Assembly (NCBI GenBank): GCA_023406715.1
Contig: JAEXVC010000182.1
Location: 1-21,550, forward strand
Reading direction: 5' to 3'
Length of the DNA: 21,550 bases
Origin: Bacteroidota bacterium
GTDB taxonomy: Bacteria; Bacteroidota; Bacteroidia; Bacteroidales; Tenuifilaceae
The position numbers were made by a program, and so were the translations under genes. Below are positions 1 to 7,072 of the stretch, in pieces (position 1 is the stretch's first letter; each line of letters opens with the position of its first letter). The notes under the pieces are model-generated. The model did not search any database and was not told the DNA's origin. It saw only the letters and a program-made list of their open reading frames with translations.

Positions 1-53
1 GTTATAAAAACCAATAAAAAAGGCTATACTGGCAAAAAAAGTTGTTAAAAAAC

Positions 54-83
54 TTGCATTTATTGATATATAGGCTAATTTTG
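54..83 (+). promoter_or_regulatory. Bacteroidota-type promoter of the HU gene
   Basis: A TTG element at 54-56 is followed after 19 bases by TAATTTTG at 76-83, a full match to the Bacteroidota -7 consensus TAnnTTTG with normal spacing. This predicts transcription from about position 90 and a leader of about 40 bases. The bases just upstream (33-52) are two A-tracts, which could act as an UP-like element; that part is inference. It is the best-formed promoter in the window, as expected for an abundant nucleoid protein. Confidence 0.75.
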
Positions 84-129
84 TCTTTGATTGTCAACTA
101 ACTATTTCTAACCCTAAAAATTATCAATT

Positions 130-402
130 ATGAACAAAGCTCAATTGATTGACGCTATTGCTGCAGAAGAAAAATTAACTAAAGCTGACGCTAAGAAAGC
201 ATTAGACGCTTTCGTAAAAGCAACTGGTACTGCACTTAAAAAAGGTGACAGAGTTGCTCTTGTAGGTTTTGGTTCTTTCGCAGTTGCTAAAAGAAACGCT
301 AGAACTGGCCGTAACCCACAAACTGGAAAGCCAATCAACATTAAGGCTAAGAAAGTTGTAAAATTCAAAGCTGGTAGCGAATTGAACGGTAAAGTTCAAT
401 AA
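130..402 (+). CDS. hup: HU-family DNA-binding protein
   Basis: A 90-residue histone-like nucleoid protein, the usual length for HU. It begins MNKAQLIDAIA and carries the family signature in the DNA-binding arm: a GFGSF turn near residues 46-50, then GRNPQTGKPI at about 60-69, with the conserved Pro that intercalates between base pairs. HU acts as a dimer in the cytoplasm, bending and compacting DNA without strong sequence specificity. The start follows an A-rich leader with no Shine-Dalgarno, typical of this phylum. The gene stands alone between its own promoter and a strong terminator at 422-453. Nothing seen suggests it is IHF rather than HU, although the two families are hard to separate by eye. 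Confidence 0.97.
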   Translation: MNKAQLIDAIAAEEKLTKADAKKALDAFVKATGTALKKGDRVALVGFGSFAVAKRNARTGRNPQTGKPINIKAKKVVKFKAGSELNGKVQ

Positions 403-421
403 GGAATTTTATTTTCTCTTC

Positions 422-453
422 AGGAGAACCCCGTTGGTTCTCCTTTTTTTTTT
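422..453 (+). terminator. Rho-independent terminator after HU
   Basis: A perfect 9-bp stem (AGGAGAACC at 422-430 and GGTTCTCCT at 436-444) with a 5-base loop runs into an unbroken T-tract to 453. It ends the HU transcript only 19 bases before the next gene starts. Confidence 0.93.
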
Positions 454-472
454 AATATAAACTCCTACTCCA

Positions 473-1186
473 ATGAATGATGTAGATGTACGATACATCC
501 AGGACACCAAAATACGTCAATCGTTCATAAATCATCTCTCTGAACTTGTACTTGAACGTCGGTTGGAACTTTTTAAAAAAGTGCTGAGTAACCGAACCCG
601 CTATATTACTGTTGTCCTTGAGGATATTTTTCAGGCTCAAAATGCCAGCGCTGTTCTAAGAACCTGCGATTGCCTTGGAATACAAGATGTTCACGTTATT
701 GAAAGCAGATACTCCTTTAATATCAATAGCGAGGTTGACATGAGTGCATCAAAATGGCTTAATATATATAGGTATAATGCTCCAAAGTACACCTCCGAGC
801 AAGCTATTCTTAGTTTGAAGGAAAAAGGGTACAGAATTGTAGCCACCACTCCGCACGATAACGACAAATTCATCAACGATTTTGATATCAACAAAGGCAA
901 ATTCGCCCTAGTTTTTGGAACAGAGTTAACAGGATTAACTAAAGGCGCAATGAATCTGGCCGATGAGTATGTGAAAATTCCAATGTATGGGTTCATTGAA
1001 AGTTATAACATCTCAGTGTCGGCAGCACTATCGCTTTATGAGTTGGTTCATAAGCTCAAAAATTCAAACATCGATTACGCCATACCTACCGAAGAAGCCG
1101 AAATAATTCTTCTTGCTTGGTTAAAGAAAACAGTAAAGAATTGTCATCTAGTAGAAAAAAGATTTTTAGACGAATACTACAAATAA
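473..1186 (+). CDS. trmH: TrmH-type tRNA (guanosine-2'-O)-methyltransferase
   Basis: A 237-residue SPOUT-class enzyme predicted to methylate the ribose 2'-OH of G18 in tRNA using S-adenosylmethionine. All three SpoU motifs are visible: motif 1 (NASAVLRTCDCLG, residues 57-69, with the conserved Arg63), motif 2 (LVFGTELTGLT, about 146-156, with Glu151) and motif 3 (KIPMYGFIESYNISVSAA, about 168-185, with Asn179), which form the trefoil-knot SAM site. The order, spacing and TrmH-like wording around motif 1 and the SASKW segment favour TrmH over RlmB or TrmL, and the length fits TrmH. The C-terminal tail (about 205-237) is basic, as expected for tRNA contact. The start lies 19 bases behind the HU terminator and there is no room for a separate promoter in that gap, so expression probably depends on read-through or a promoter inside the HU gene. 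Confidence 0.87.
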   Translation: MNDVDVRYIQDTKIRQSFINHLSELVLERRLELFKKVLSNRTRYITVVLEDIFQAQNASAVLRTCDCLGIQDVHVIESRYSFNINSEVDMSASKWLNIYRYNAPKYTSEQAILSLKEKGYRIVATTPHDNDKFINDFDINKGKFALVFGTELTGLTKGAMNLADEYVKIPMYGFIESYNISVSAALSLYELVHKLKNSNIDYAIPTEEAEIILLAWLKKTVKNCHLVEKRFLDEYYK

Positions 1187-1191
1187 AAATC

Positions 1192-1199
1192 TATTTTTG
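1192..1199 (+). promoter_or_regulatory. Probable -7 box for the LytTR regulator gene
   Basis: TATTTTTG matches TAnnTTTG and starts 5 bases after the trmH stop codon. It predicts a leader of about 38 bases. I see no good -33 element; the T-rich run at 1163-1167 is at a poor distance. A perfect dyad lies immediately downstream at 1203-1222. Confidence 0.5.
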
Positions 1200-1202
1200 T
1201 AA

Positions 1203-1222
1203 TTAAGTAAGTTTTTACTTAA
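1203..1222. repeat. 8-bp inverted repeat at the predicted start of the regulator transcript
   Basis: TTAAGTAA at 1203-1210 and TTACTTAA at 1215-1222 are perfect inverted copies with a 4-base spacer. It sits where the transcription start is expected, just after the -7 box. It could be an operator or a 5' hairpin. Being pure A/T except for one G and one C, it could also be chance. Confidence 0.45.
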
Positions 1223-1244
1223 ATTCGATGAAAATTCAAGGGCT

Positions 1245-1955
1245 ATGAATTGCATACTTATTGATGATGACGAAATGTCGAGAAGGGTTGTGGAGGAATA
1301 CGCCACAAAGGTTGAGTTCCTTAACCTAATCCACTCATTCCCAAACGCTGTTGATGCGCTAAACTACCTAAAGAATACCCCCGACAGCATACAGCTGATT
1401 TTTCTTGATGTAGAAATGCCAGAAATGACTGGTATGGATTTTCTTGAGGTAAACCAAAGCAATCCGCAAGTAATAATAATATCATCAAAAGAAAAGTACG
1501 CATTAAAGGCAATTGAGCATAGCGTAACAGACTATCTTCTTAAGCCAATTACCTTTCCAAGGTTTTTTAAAGCGGTTAGCAAGGTATACGAAAAAATCAA
1601 CCACCAACGCTCACCGATGGACGAGGAGAAGGAAATCTTCATAAAGAAAAATAACTCCTTAATCAGAGTTAAGTATACCGACATTCTTTGGATTGAAGCC
1701 CTTGAAAATTACATTGTTATAAACACTGTCAACGATAGATTCACCATTCACCTAACAATGAAATCCATTGAAAATCAACTTCCTATAGTTCGATTCAAGC
1801 GGGTTCATCGTTCATTTATAGTTAATTTGAGTAGGATTGATAGTATTGAGGATAACGCAATAGCAATTAAGGCTAGCGATGGTAAAAAAGTAATTCCAAT
1901 TGGAAAATCGTATCGAGATAAATTGCTAAGCGAAATTAACTTAATTAATAAATAG
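1245..1955 (+). CDS. LytTR-family response regulator (REC-LytTR)
   Basis: A 236-residue two-domain transcription regulator. Residues 1-120 form a receiver domain with the acidic pocket (DDD, 7-9), the predicted phospho-acceptor Asp55 in LIFLDVEMPEMTG, a Ser at 80/81 and Lys100 in LLKP, so it should be phosphorylatable. Residues 131-236 are a LytTR DNA-binding domain with the typical LWIEALENY segment and the RVHRSFIVNL motif at about 186-195. Proteins of this kind bind short imperfect direct repeats in promoters. Usually the partner histidine kinase of the LytS type lies next door; here none is visible, so the regulator is either an orphan or paired at a distance. It is followed after 9 bases by an aminotransferase gene and the two are probably co-transcribed. 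Confidence 0.93.
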   Translation: MNCILIDDDEMSRRVVEEYATKVEFLNLIHSFPNAVDALNYLKNTPDSIQLIFLDVEMPEMTGMDFLEVNQSNPQVIIISSKEKYALKAIEHSVTDYLLKPITFPRFFKAVSKVYEKINHQRSPMDEEKEIFIKKNNSLIRVKYTDILWIEALENYIVINTVNDRFTIHLTMKSIENQLPIVRFKRVHRSFIVNLSRIDSIEDNAIAIKASDGKKVIPIGKSYRDKLLSEINLINK

Positions 1956-1964
1956 GTATTAAAT

Positions 1965-3158
1965 ATGCTAAGTAAGAGGCAACTATTCCTAAACCACGTT
2001 GCCCAAACATCTGATTCCCCCCTTATGCTTGAAGTGGAAAGAGCCGAGGGGGTTTATCTTTTTGGGCCAAATGGTGAAAAACATTTCGATTTGATATCTG
2101 GGGTTTCCGTTAGTAATGTGGGACATAGCCATCCAAAGGTTGTTGATGCGGTTAAACAGCAGGTCGATAAGTATATGCACCTTATGGTGTATGGCGAGTT
2201 CATCCAAAATCCTCAGGTGCAGTTAGCCACAAAACTTGCAAGTCTTTTACCAAAATCGTTAGAATCCGTTTACTTCTTAAATTCAGGAAGCGAAGCTATT
2301 GAGGGGGCAATGAAACTGGCCAAACGATATACTGGAAGAACAGAAATTATCTCGTTCAAGAATGCATACCACGGAAGTACACAGGGCTCGTTAAGTATTA
2401 TGGGTGGTGAGGTGTTCAAACAGGCCTTCAGGCCTTTATTGCCAGATGTTCGTCATTTGGAATACAACAGTATTGAGCAATTAAGCCAAATCACAAATAA
2501 AACTGCTTGCGTTATTGTTGAACCAATACAGGGTGAAGCAGGCGTTGTTCTTCCAAAGGATAATTATCTGCATCAACTTAGGGAACGTTGTACAAAAGTT
2601 GGTGCATTGCTGGTTTTCGACGAAATTCAAACAGGTCTTGGCCGAACAGGAAAAATGTTCGCTTTTGAGAATTTTAGTGTCACTCCCGATATTCTTGTCC
2701 TCGCAAAAGCGCTTGGAGGTGGAATGCCATTGGGCGCATTTATTGCATCCAAAAAGATTATGTGGAGCCTAACCAACAACCCTGTTCTTGGACATATTAC
2801 CACTTTTGGAGGTCATCCAGTATCTTGTACAGCAGCATTGGCATCAATTAATGTGATTATAGACGAAAACCTAATTGACACCGTTAGTAAGAAGGAGAAA
2901 ATCTTCAGGGAAATTTTGGAAAAGCATCCATTGGTAAAAGAAGTTCGCTCCAAAGGATTGTTAATGGCAGTGGAATTGGGCAGTTTCGATAAAATGATAA
3001 AACTTGTGAAGTTTGGAGTAGAAAAAGGATTTATTACGGACTGGTTTTTGTTCTGTGATACTTCGTTCAGGATATCGCCACCATTAACAATAACCGAGGA
3101 GGATTGTCGATTGGCTGCAGAGTTGATTATTAAAGGGCTGGATGAGATTAATGAGTAA
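1965..3158 (+). CDS. Class III PLP-dependent aminotransferase
   Basis: A 397-residue enzyme of the acetylornithine/ornithine/4-aminobutyrate aminotransferase superfamily (fold type I). Visible family markers are the phosphate-binding NSGSEA segment (106-111), AYHGST (134-139), IVEPIQGEAG (184-193), the PLP-ring Asp219 in FDEIQTGLGRTG and the predicted Schiff-base Lys248 in LAKALGGGMPLGAF. All catalytic residues appear intact, so an active enzyme is expected in the cytoplasm, but the amino donor cannot be decided from the sequence. No arginine biosynthesis genes are nearby, so an ArgD call would not be supported. It lies 9 bases behind the LytTR regulator gene and about 30 bases before a secreted protein gene, suggesting a three-gene transcript. 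Confidence 0.92.
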   Translation: MLSKRQLFLNHVAQTSDSPLMLEVERAEGVYLFGPNGEKHFDLISGVSVSNVGHSHPKVVDAVKQQVDKYMHLMVYGEFIQNPQVQLATKLASLLPKSLESVYFLNSGSEAIEGAMKLAKRYTGRTEIISFKNAYHGSTQGSLSIMGGEVFKQAFRPLLPDVRHLEYNSIEQLSQITNKTACVIVEPIQGEAGVVLPKDNYLHQLRERCTKVGALLVFDEIQTGLGRTGKMFAFENFSVTPDILVLAKALGGGMPLGAFIASKKIMWSLTNNPVLGHITTFGGHPVSCTAALASINVIIDENLIDTVSKKEKIFREILEKHPLVKEVRSKGLLMAVELGSFDKMIKLVKFGVEKGFITDWFLFCDTSFRISPPLTITEEDCRLAAELIIKGLDEINE

Positions 3159-3189
3159 TTGGTAATTTAGAATTAAGAGACTGAATGTT

Positions 3190-4116
3190 ATGAGTTTGAA
3201 GAGATTGGTTTTAGTTTTTGGATATTCATTGTTGTTTTCAGGATTATTTGCTCAAAATAGTCCTGACAATTCATTAGCTAAGCAGGAGGAAATTTTGTCA
3301 TCGTTGCTTAAATCAATAGTGAAGGAGACAAGTTTTTCGGTAAAAGATTCGTTGAACACTCAATTCAAAAAAACTTTTGAGCAAACGCTGCTGATGAACG
3401 GCTCAATGAATTACCCTTTCGACTCGCTAAAAAGCATAGGCAAATTAACATCTAACGATAAAAAGATAAGAGTAATCACCTGGAATTTACCACAATCGGC
3501 AGGACTACATCAATACTTTGGATTTATTCAAGTTAGAAAAAACGACGGAAGCATTACTCTGCATAGTTTAATCGATAGCAGAAAAAATGTAAAAGACCCC
3601 AATAACGAAAGGTTAAATCCAGAGAAATGGCTAGCAGGACTTTACTACCAAATAGCCGATATTAGCATCAACTCACAAACTCACTATATTTTACTCGGCT
3701 TCGATTTTAATAATCTTTTCACATCAAAAAAGATTATTGAGGTTCTATCGCTCGATAGCAATGAAAATCCTGTTTTTGGATTGCCTGTTTTCAATATTGA
3801 TAACAAGATGATGCTATCGCGAATTGTTTTTGAGTTCTCAGCAAGAGCCGTTTTCACCCTAAGGTATATTGCCGAACAGCAAATGATTATTTTCGACCAT
3901 CTCTCCCCTGCTAAACCTGAGTATCTGGGCGATTTTCAATTCTACGGGCCCGACTCCTCGTTCGATGGATTTAAACTGGAGAATGGGAAATGGATTTATG
4001 TTCGCGATTTAGATTTGCGAAATCCACGCCGTGAAAGACCCAAGCCTGTTGATGCTCCTGTGGAGATAAAAGAACCCAGTTTCATCTATAAACCTTCTGG
4101 AGGAAAATCACTCTAA
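3190..4116 (+). CDS. Secreted protein of unknown function
   Basis: A 308-residue protein that I do not recognise as a named family. It starts with a clear signal peptide (residues 1-21: basic MSLKR, a hydrophobic stretch, cleavage expected after GLFA before Gln22), and has no lipobox and no other membrane segment, so it should be periplasmic or exported. The mature part has many aromatic and beta-type segments; near the C-terminus it reads as a run of WIYVRDLDLRNP type followed by a Pro/Lys-rich tail. It follows the aminotransferase with a 31-base gap and no terminator between them, so it is probably in the same transcript. An alternative start two codons upstream is not excluded, but the signal peptide fits the ATG given. 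Confidence 0.75.
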   Translation: MSLKRLVLVFGYSLLFSGLFAQNSPDNSLAKQEEILSSLLKSIVKETSFSVKDSLNTQFKKTFEQTLLMNGSMNYPFDSLKSIGKLTSNDKKIRVITWNLPQSAGLHQYFGFIQVRKNDGSITLHSLIDSRKNVKDPNNERLNPEKWLAGLYYQIADISINSQTHYILLGFDFNNLFTSKKIIEVLSLDSNENPVFGLPVFNIDNKMMLSRIVFEFSARAVFTLRYIAEQQMIIFDHLSPAKPEYLGDFQFYGPDSSFDGFKLENGKWIYVRDLDLRNPRRERPKPVDAPVEIKEPSFIYKPSGGKSL

Positions 4117-4155
4117 CCTTTAGTTTTAGGTAAATTATTGCCAAATTTGTAGTTC

Positions 4156-4180
4156 ACTGCAAACAATAAATATTTGCAGT
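4156..4180. repeat. 8-bp inverted repeat overlapping the predicted -33 of the peptidase gene
   Basis: ACTGCAAA at 4156-4163 and TTTGCAGT at 4173-4180 are perfect inverted copies separated by 9 bases. The right arm contains the TTTG proposed as the -33 element of the downstream promoter, the position expected for a repressor or activator site. It has no following T-tract, so it is not a terminator of the gene before it. Confidence 0.5.
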
Positions 4181-4204
4181 AAAGTTTTGTATTACATACC
4201 TTTA
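4173..4204 (+). promoter_or_regulatory. Probable promoter of the DPP III gene
   Basis: TTTG at 4173-4176, a 20-base spacer, then TACCTTTA at 4197-4204, which differs from TAnnTTTG only in the last base. The same final A is seen in several other gaps of this window. The predicted transcript would begin very close to the start codon at 4216, so the leader would be only a few bases. Confidence 0.45.
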
Positions 4205-4215
4205 ATAATATAACG

Positions 4216-6252
4216 ATGAATATAAAAACAATGATTTTGCTTACAGCAACTGCTGCTGGATTAACCTTAACCAGCTGTAAAACCGAGAAGGAAGCAACTC
4301 CTTTTAAGTGGCAAGTGGACCAATTTGCCGATGTTCGTATTATGCGCTATCAAATCCCAGAATTTGATTCGCTTACCCCAAACCAAAAAGTTCTTGTTTA
4401 CTACCTTAGTGAGGCTGCTAAATGTGGACGCGATATTATTTGGGACCAAAACTACAAGTACAACTTGACTGTACGCTCAGTGCTCGAAAGCATTTACAAT
4501 GGATACACAGGCGATAGAAATAACGCCAGCTGGGAACAGTTTATGGTTTATACAAAACGTGTATGGTTCTCAAACGGTATTCATCATCACTACTCAAACG
4601 ATAAATTTATTCCAGAATTTACCCAGGAGTACTTTGCTGAACTGGTAAAAAACACTCCTGCCGATAAATTCAACACCACATTGGGTTCAACCGATGAGAT
4701 TATTGAAAACCTCACTCCTATCCTATTCGACCCAAATATTGCAACAAAACGCGTTAATCAGGATGCAGGTGTTGATATGGTTGCAGCATCGGCTTGCAAT
4801 TACTACGAGGGCGTAACTCAAAAAGAGGTAGAGGATTTCTACTCAAAAATGATGAATCCAAAGGATAGCACACCAATTTCATATGGACTAAACTCAAAAT
4901 TAGTTAAGGAAAACGGAAAAGTGGTTGAGAAAGTTTGGAAGATTGATGGAATGTACGGTACAGCTATTGCTAAAATTGTTTACTGGTTGGAGAAAGCTGC
5001 AACTGTTGCTGAGAATGAGCATCAACGTAACATTATCAACACACTTATTGAGTACTACAAAAGTGGCGATTTGAAGAAATTCGATGAGTACAATGTACTT
5101 TGGGTTAGTGACGTTAACTCACACATTGACTTTGTGAACGGCTTTATTGAGAACTACGGCGACCCAATGGGATACAAATCGAGCTGGGAGGCTGTGGTTA
5201 ACTTTAAGAACCTTGAGGCAACCCGTCGCACTACCATAATTGGCGATAATGCACAGTGGTTCGAGGACAACTCTCCTATTGATGAGCAGTTCAAGAAAAA
5301 AGAGGTAAAAGGTGTTAGCGCAAAGGTTATTACTGTTGCACAGCTTGGTGGCGATTGCTACCCAACAACTCCTATTGGAATTAACCTTCCAAATGCCGAT
5401 TGGATTCGTAAATATCACGGTTCAAAATCGGTTACAATGGATAATATCACCTACGCTTATGACCAGGCTGCTCAGGGTAACGGTTTTATGGAAGAATTTG
5501 CTTGGTCGCCAGAGGAGATTGAACTAAGCAAGCAGCACGGTTCACTTGCAGGTAACCTCCACACCGATTTACACGAGTGCTTAGGTCATGGCTCGGGTCA
5601 ATTGGCCGAAGGTGTAAAAGGCGATGAACTTAAGAACTACGGCTCACCACTAGAAGAAGCACGTGCCGATTTATTCGCCCTTTACTATATGATGGACCAA
5701 AAGATGGTTGAGATTGGCATTATGCCTTCGTTAGAAGTTGCTAAAGCAGAATACAATAACTATATCCGCAATGGTTTAATGACTCAACTTACCAGAATTG
5801 AGTTTGGTAAAACCATTGAGCAGGCACATATGCGTAACCGCCAGTTAATTGCTAGCTGGTGCTACGAAAATGGCAAAGCGGAGAATGTAATTGAGAAGAA
5901 AACTCGCGATGGCAAAACTTACTTTGTAATTAACGATTACGCTAAACTTCGCAACCTATTTGGAACTTTGCTAAAAGAAATCCAAAGAATCAAATCGACA
6001 GGCGATTACGAGGCTGGTAAAAAGATGGTTGAAACCTATGCAGTTCAAATCAACCCTGAATTACACCGCGAAGTTCTAGACCGTTTCAACAAGCTAAAAC
6101 TTGCCCCTTACGGTGGATTTATGAACCCAGAACTTGTTCCAGTAATGGAAGGCGATAAAATTGTTAATGTTAAGGTTGAGTATCCTGAAAACTACATTCA
6201 GCAGATGCTTGATTATTCAAACAACTACGGTTTCTTACCTTTGATTAACTAA
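4216..6252 (+). CDS. Dipeptidyl peptidase III (M49 zinc peptidase), lipoprotein
   Basis: A 678-residue metallopeptidase that removes dipeptides from the N-terminus of short peptides. The zinc motif of family M49 is intact: HECLGH at residues 453-458 (two His ligands and catalytic Glu454), and the second motif EEARAD at 480-485, whose Glu481 corresponds to the third zinc ligand. The Cys inside the first motif is, from memory, also present in the Bacteroides thetaiotaomicron enzyme. The N-terminus is a lipoprotein signal with LTSC ending at Cys21, so the protein should be lipid-anchored in the envelope, unlike the cytosolic eukaryotic enzyme. It is a single-gene unit with its own promoter region and a strong terminator at 6276-6307. 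A role in periplasmic peptide degradation is inference. Confidence 0.95.
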   Translation: MNIKTMILLTATAAGLTLTSCKTEKEATPFKWQVDQFADVRIMRYQIPEFDSLTPNQKVLVYYLSEAAKCGRDIIWDQNYKYNLTVRSVLESIYNGYTGDRNNASWEQFMVYTKRVWFSNGIHHHYSNDKFIPEFTQEYFAELVKNTPADKFNTTLGSTDEIIENLTPILFDPNIATKRVNQDAGVDMVAASACNYYEGVTQKEVEDFYSKMMNPKDSTPISYGLNSKLVKENGKVVEKVWKIDGMYGTAIAKIVYWLEKAATVAENEHQRNIINTLIEYYKSGDLKKFDEYNVLWVSDVNSHIDFVNGFIENYGDPMGYKSSWEAVVNFKNLEATRRTTIIGDNAQWFEDNSPIDEQFKKKEVKGVSAKVITVAQLGGDCYPTTPIGINLPNADWIRKYHGSKSVTMDNITYAYDQAAQGNGFMEEFAWSPEEIELSKQHGSLAGNLHTDLHECLGHGSGQLAEGVKGDELKNYGSPLEEARADLFALYYMMDQKMVEIGIMPSLEVAKAEYNNYIRNGLMTQLTRIEFGKTIEQAHMRNRQLIASWCYENGKAENVIEKKTRDGKTYFVINDYAKLRNLFGTLLKEIQRIKSTGDYEAGKKMVETYAVQINPELHREVLDRFNKLKLAPYGGFMNPELVPVMEGDKIVNVKVEYPENYIQQMLDYSNNYGFLPLIN

Positions 6253-6275
6253 TTTTTTGAATATTCTACGCTAAT

Positions 6276-6307
6276 AAAGGTCGATACTTAATTGTATCGA
6301 CCTTTTT
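6276..6307 (+). terminator. Rho-independent terminator after the DPP III gene
   Basis: A perfect 12-bp stem (6276-6287 with 6294-6305), 6-base loop TTAATT, and a T-run ending at 6307. It cleanly separates the peptidase gene from the next gene. Confidence 0.92.
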
Positions 6308-6333
6308 ACTTATCATTGTATTCTAATTTTTAC

Positions 6334-6341
6334 TACCTTTA
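6334..6341 (+). promoter_or_regulatory. Possible -7 box of the pseudo-receiver gene
   Basis: TACCTTTA lies 20 bases before the start codon at 6362, the usual distance in this window, and just beyond the upstream terminator. No convincing -33 element is seen, so the call rests on the recurring -7 pattern alone. Confidence 0.4.
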
Positions 6342-6361
6342 ATCGTCCAACTAATCAGTAA

Positions 6362-6883
6362 ATGCTCGAATCAATCAACATAGAATTCCGCACCTTTATA
6401 TTTATTGTTGAGTTCAATACTGAATTTGCGCATAGCATTATTGAGGGAATTGATATCCCAAAGCGAACAACGGTGAGGAGTTTCCCTTCGGGCGAAAAGT
6501 TTATTCAGCATCTATCGACCCTAAAGTTCAGAAGAAACGATTTGGTTATTGTATTCCTAGGCTACAACTTTTTGGATGATTACAACCATTCATTGATGAA
6601 TGGAATTGAAATTCTCGAGTCAATCAAGCATATCAACTCCAAAATTGAAGTCGTGATGATGGCTGGCGAGGGCGAAAAGGAATACGGTGCTTACGTTATG
6701 AAACTTGGTGCTCACGCATTTATTCCCAAGGACGACAACATTGCAATCCGAGCCAATAACATAATAATGCGTCTTTGCGGCAATAGAAATATCAACTCAA
6801 AGAAACGATTGCTGAAAATCACTTTTATTATTTGGCTTATCACCCTCGTAGCATTAATTATTTCGTTGATAGTTAATTTCTAG
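6362..6883 (+). CDS. Membrane-anchored degenerate receiver-domain protein
   Basis: A 173-residue protein. Residues 10-140 read as a CheY-like receiver fold: a first strand (FIFIVEF, 12-18), a third strand with DLVIVFLGYNF (60-70) leading to LMNGIEIL (78-85), a fourth strand VVMMAGEG and the conserved FIPKDD with Lys123. The key residues are lost: the acidic pair is VEFN (16-19), the phospho-acceptor position appears to be Gly67, and the Ser/Thr switch is Ala101. It therefore probably cannot be phosphorylated in the usual way. After a basic stretch (KKRLLK, 147-152) the last 20 or so residues form one hydrophobic helix ending at the C-terminus, so the domain should be tail-anchored facing the cytoplasm. 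No kinase or output domain is adjacent; partner and function are unknown. Confidence 0.75.
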   Translation: MLESINIEFRTFIFIVEFNTEFAHSIIEGIDIPKRTTVRSFPSGEKFIQHLSTLKFRRNDLVIVFLGYNFLDDYNHSLMNGIEILESIKHINSKIEVVMMAGEGEKEYGAYVMKLGAHAFIPKDDNIAIRANNIIMRLCGNRNINSKKRLLKITFIIWLITLVALIISLIVNF

Positions 6884-6886
6884 TTC

Positions 6887-6924
6887 TCTGCCAACTTATC
6901 TTAAAAGAATGACCATTTGGCAGA
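6887..6924. repeat. 8-bp inverted repeat downstream of the pseudo-receiver gene
   Basis: TCTGCCAA (6887-6894) and TTGGCAGA (6917-6924) are perfect inverted copies 22 bases apart, in the gap before htpG. There is no T-tract, so it is not a standard terminator. The right arm also makes a near-palindrome with the adjacent CTGTCA. The rest of the 189-base gap (6884-7072) shows only the htpG promoter. Confidence 0.4.
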
Positions 6925-7021
6925 ATCTGTCACACATATACACTTATTTAAAGCATTGATTTACAATAACTTAAATTAATACACATCCATTCAATGTCAG
7001 TCATTGGTAAATGGCACTCTG

Positions 7022-7054
7022 TTTGACAAGTAGCCAATGCCATAACTATGTTTA
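7022..7054 (+). promoter_or_regulatory. Probable htpG promoter
   Basis: TTTG at 7022-7025, a 21-base spacer, and TATGTTTA at 7047-7054, close to TAnnTTTG, with the start codon at 7073. A short dyad, ATGGCA at 7011-7016 and TGCCAT at 7038-7043, brackets the -33 element and most of the spacer and might be a regulatory site. No CIRCE element is present. Confidence 0.5.
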
Positions 7055-7072
7055 ACCATAAAATTATATACT

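Noticed and set aside
2515..2772. Additional + strand frame inside the aminotransferase gene
   Set aside because: It overlaps fully with a strongly conserved gene in another frame and has no recognisable features; the same applies to the other overlapping frames across the window.
7012..7026. TGGCAC and TTTGA as a sigma-54 promoter before htpG
   Set aside because: The GG is 10 bases before GA rather than the nearly invariant GC, and a Bacteroidota -33/-7 pair fits the same region better.
7011..7037. ATGGCACTC as the left half of a CIRCE heat-shock element before htpG
   Set aside because: The left half matches 7 of 9 bases, but the required GAGTGCTAA at the right distance is absent.
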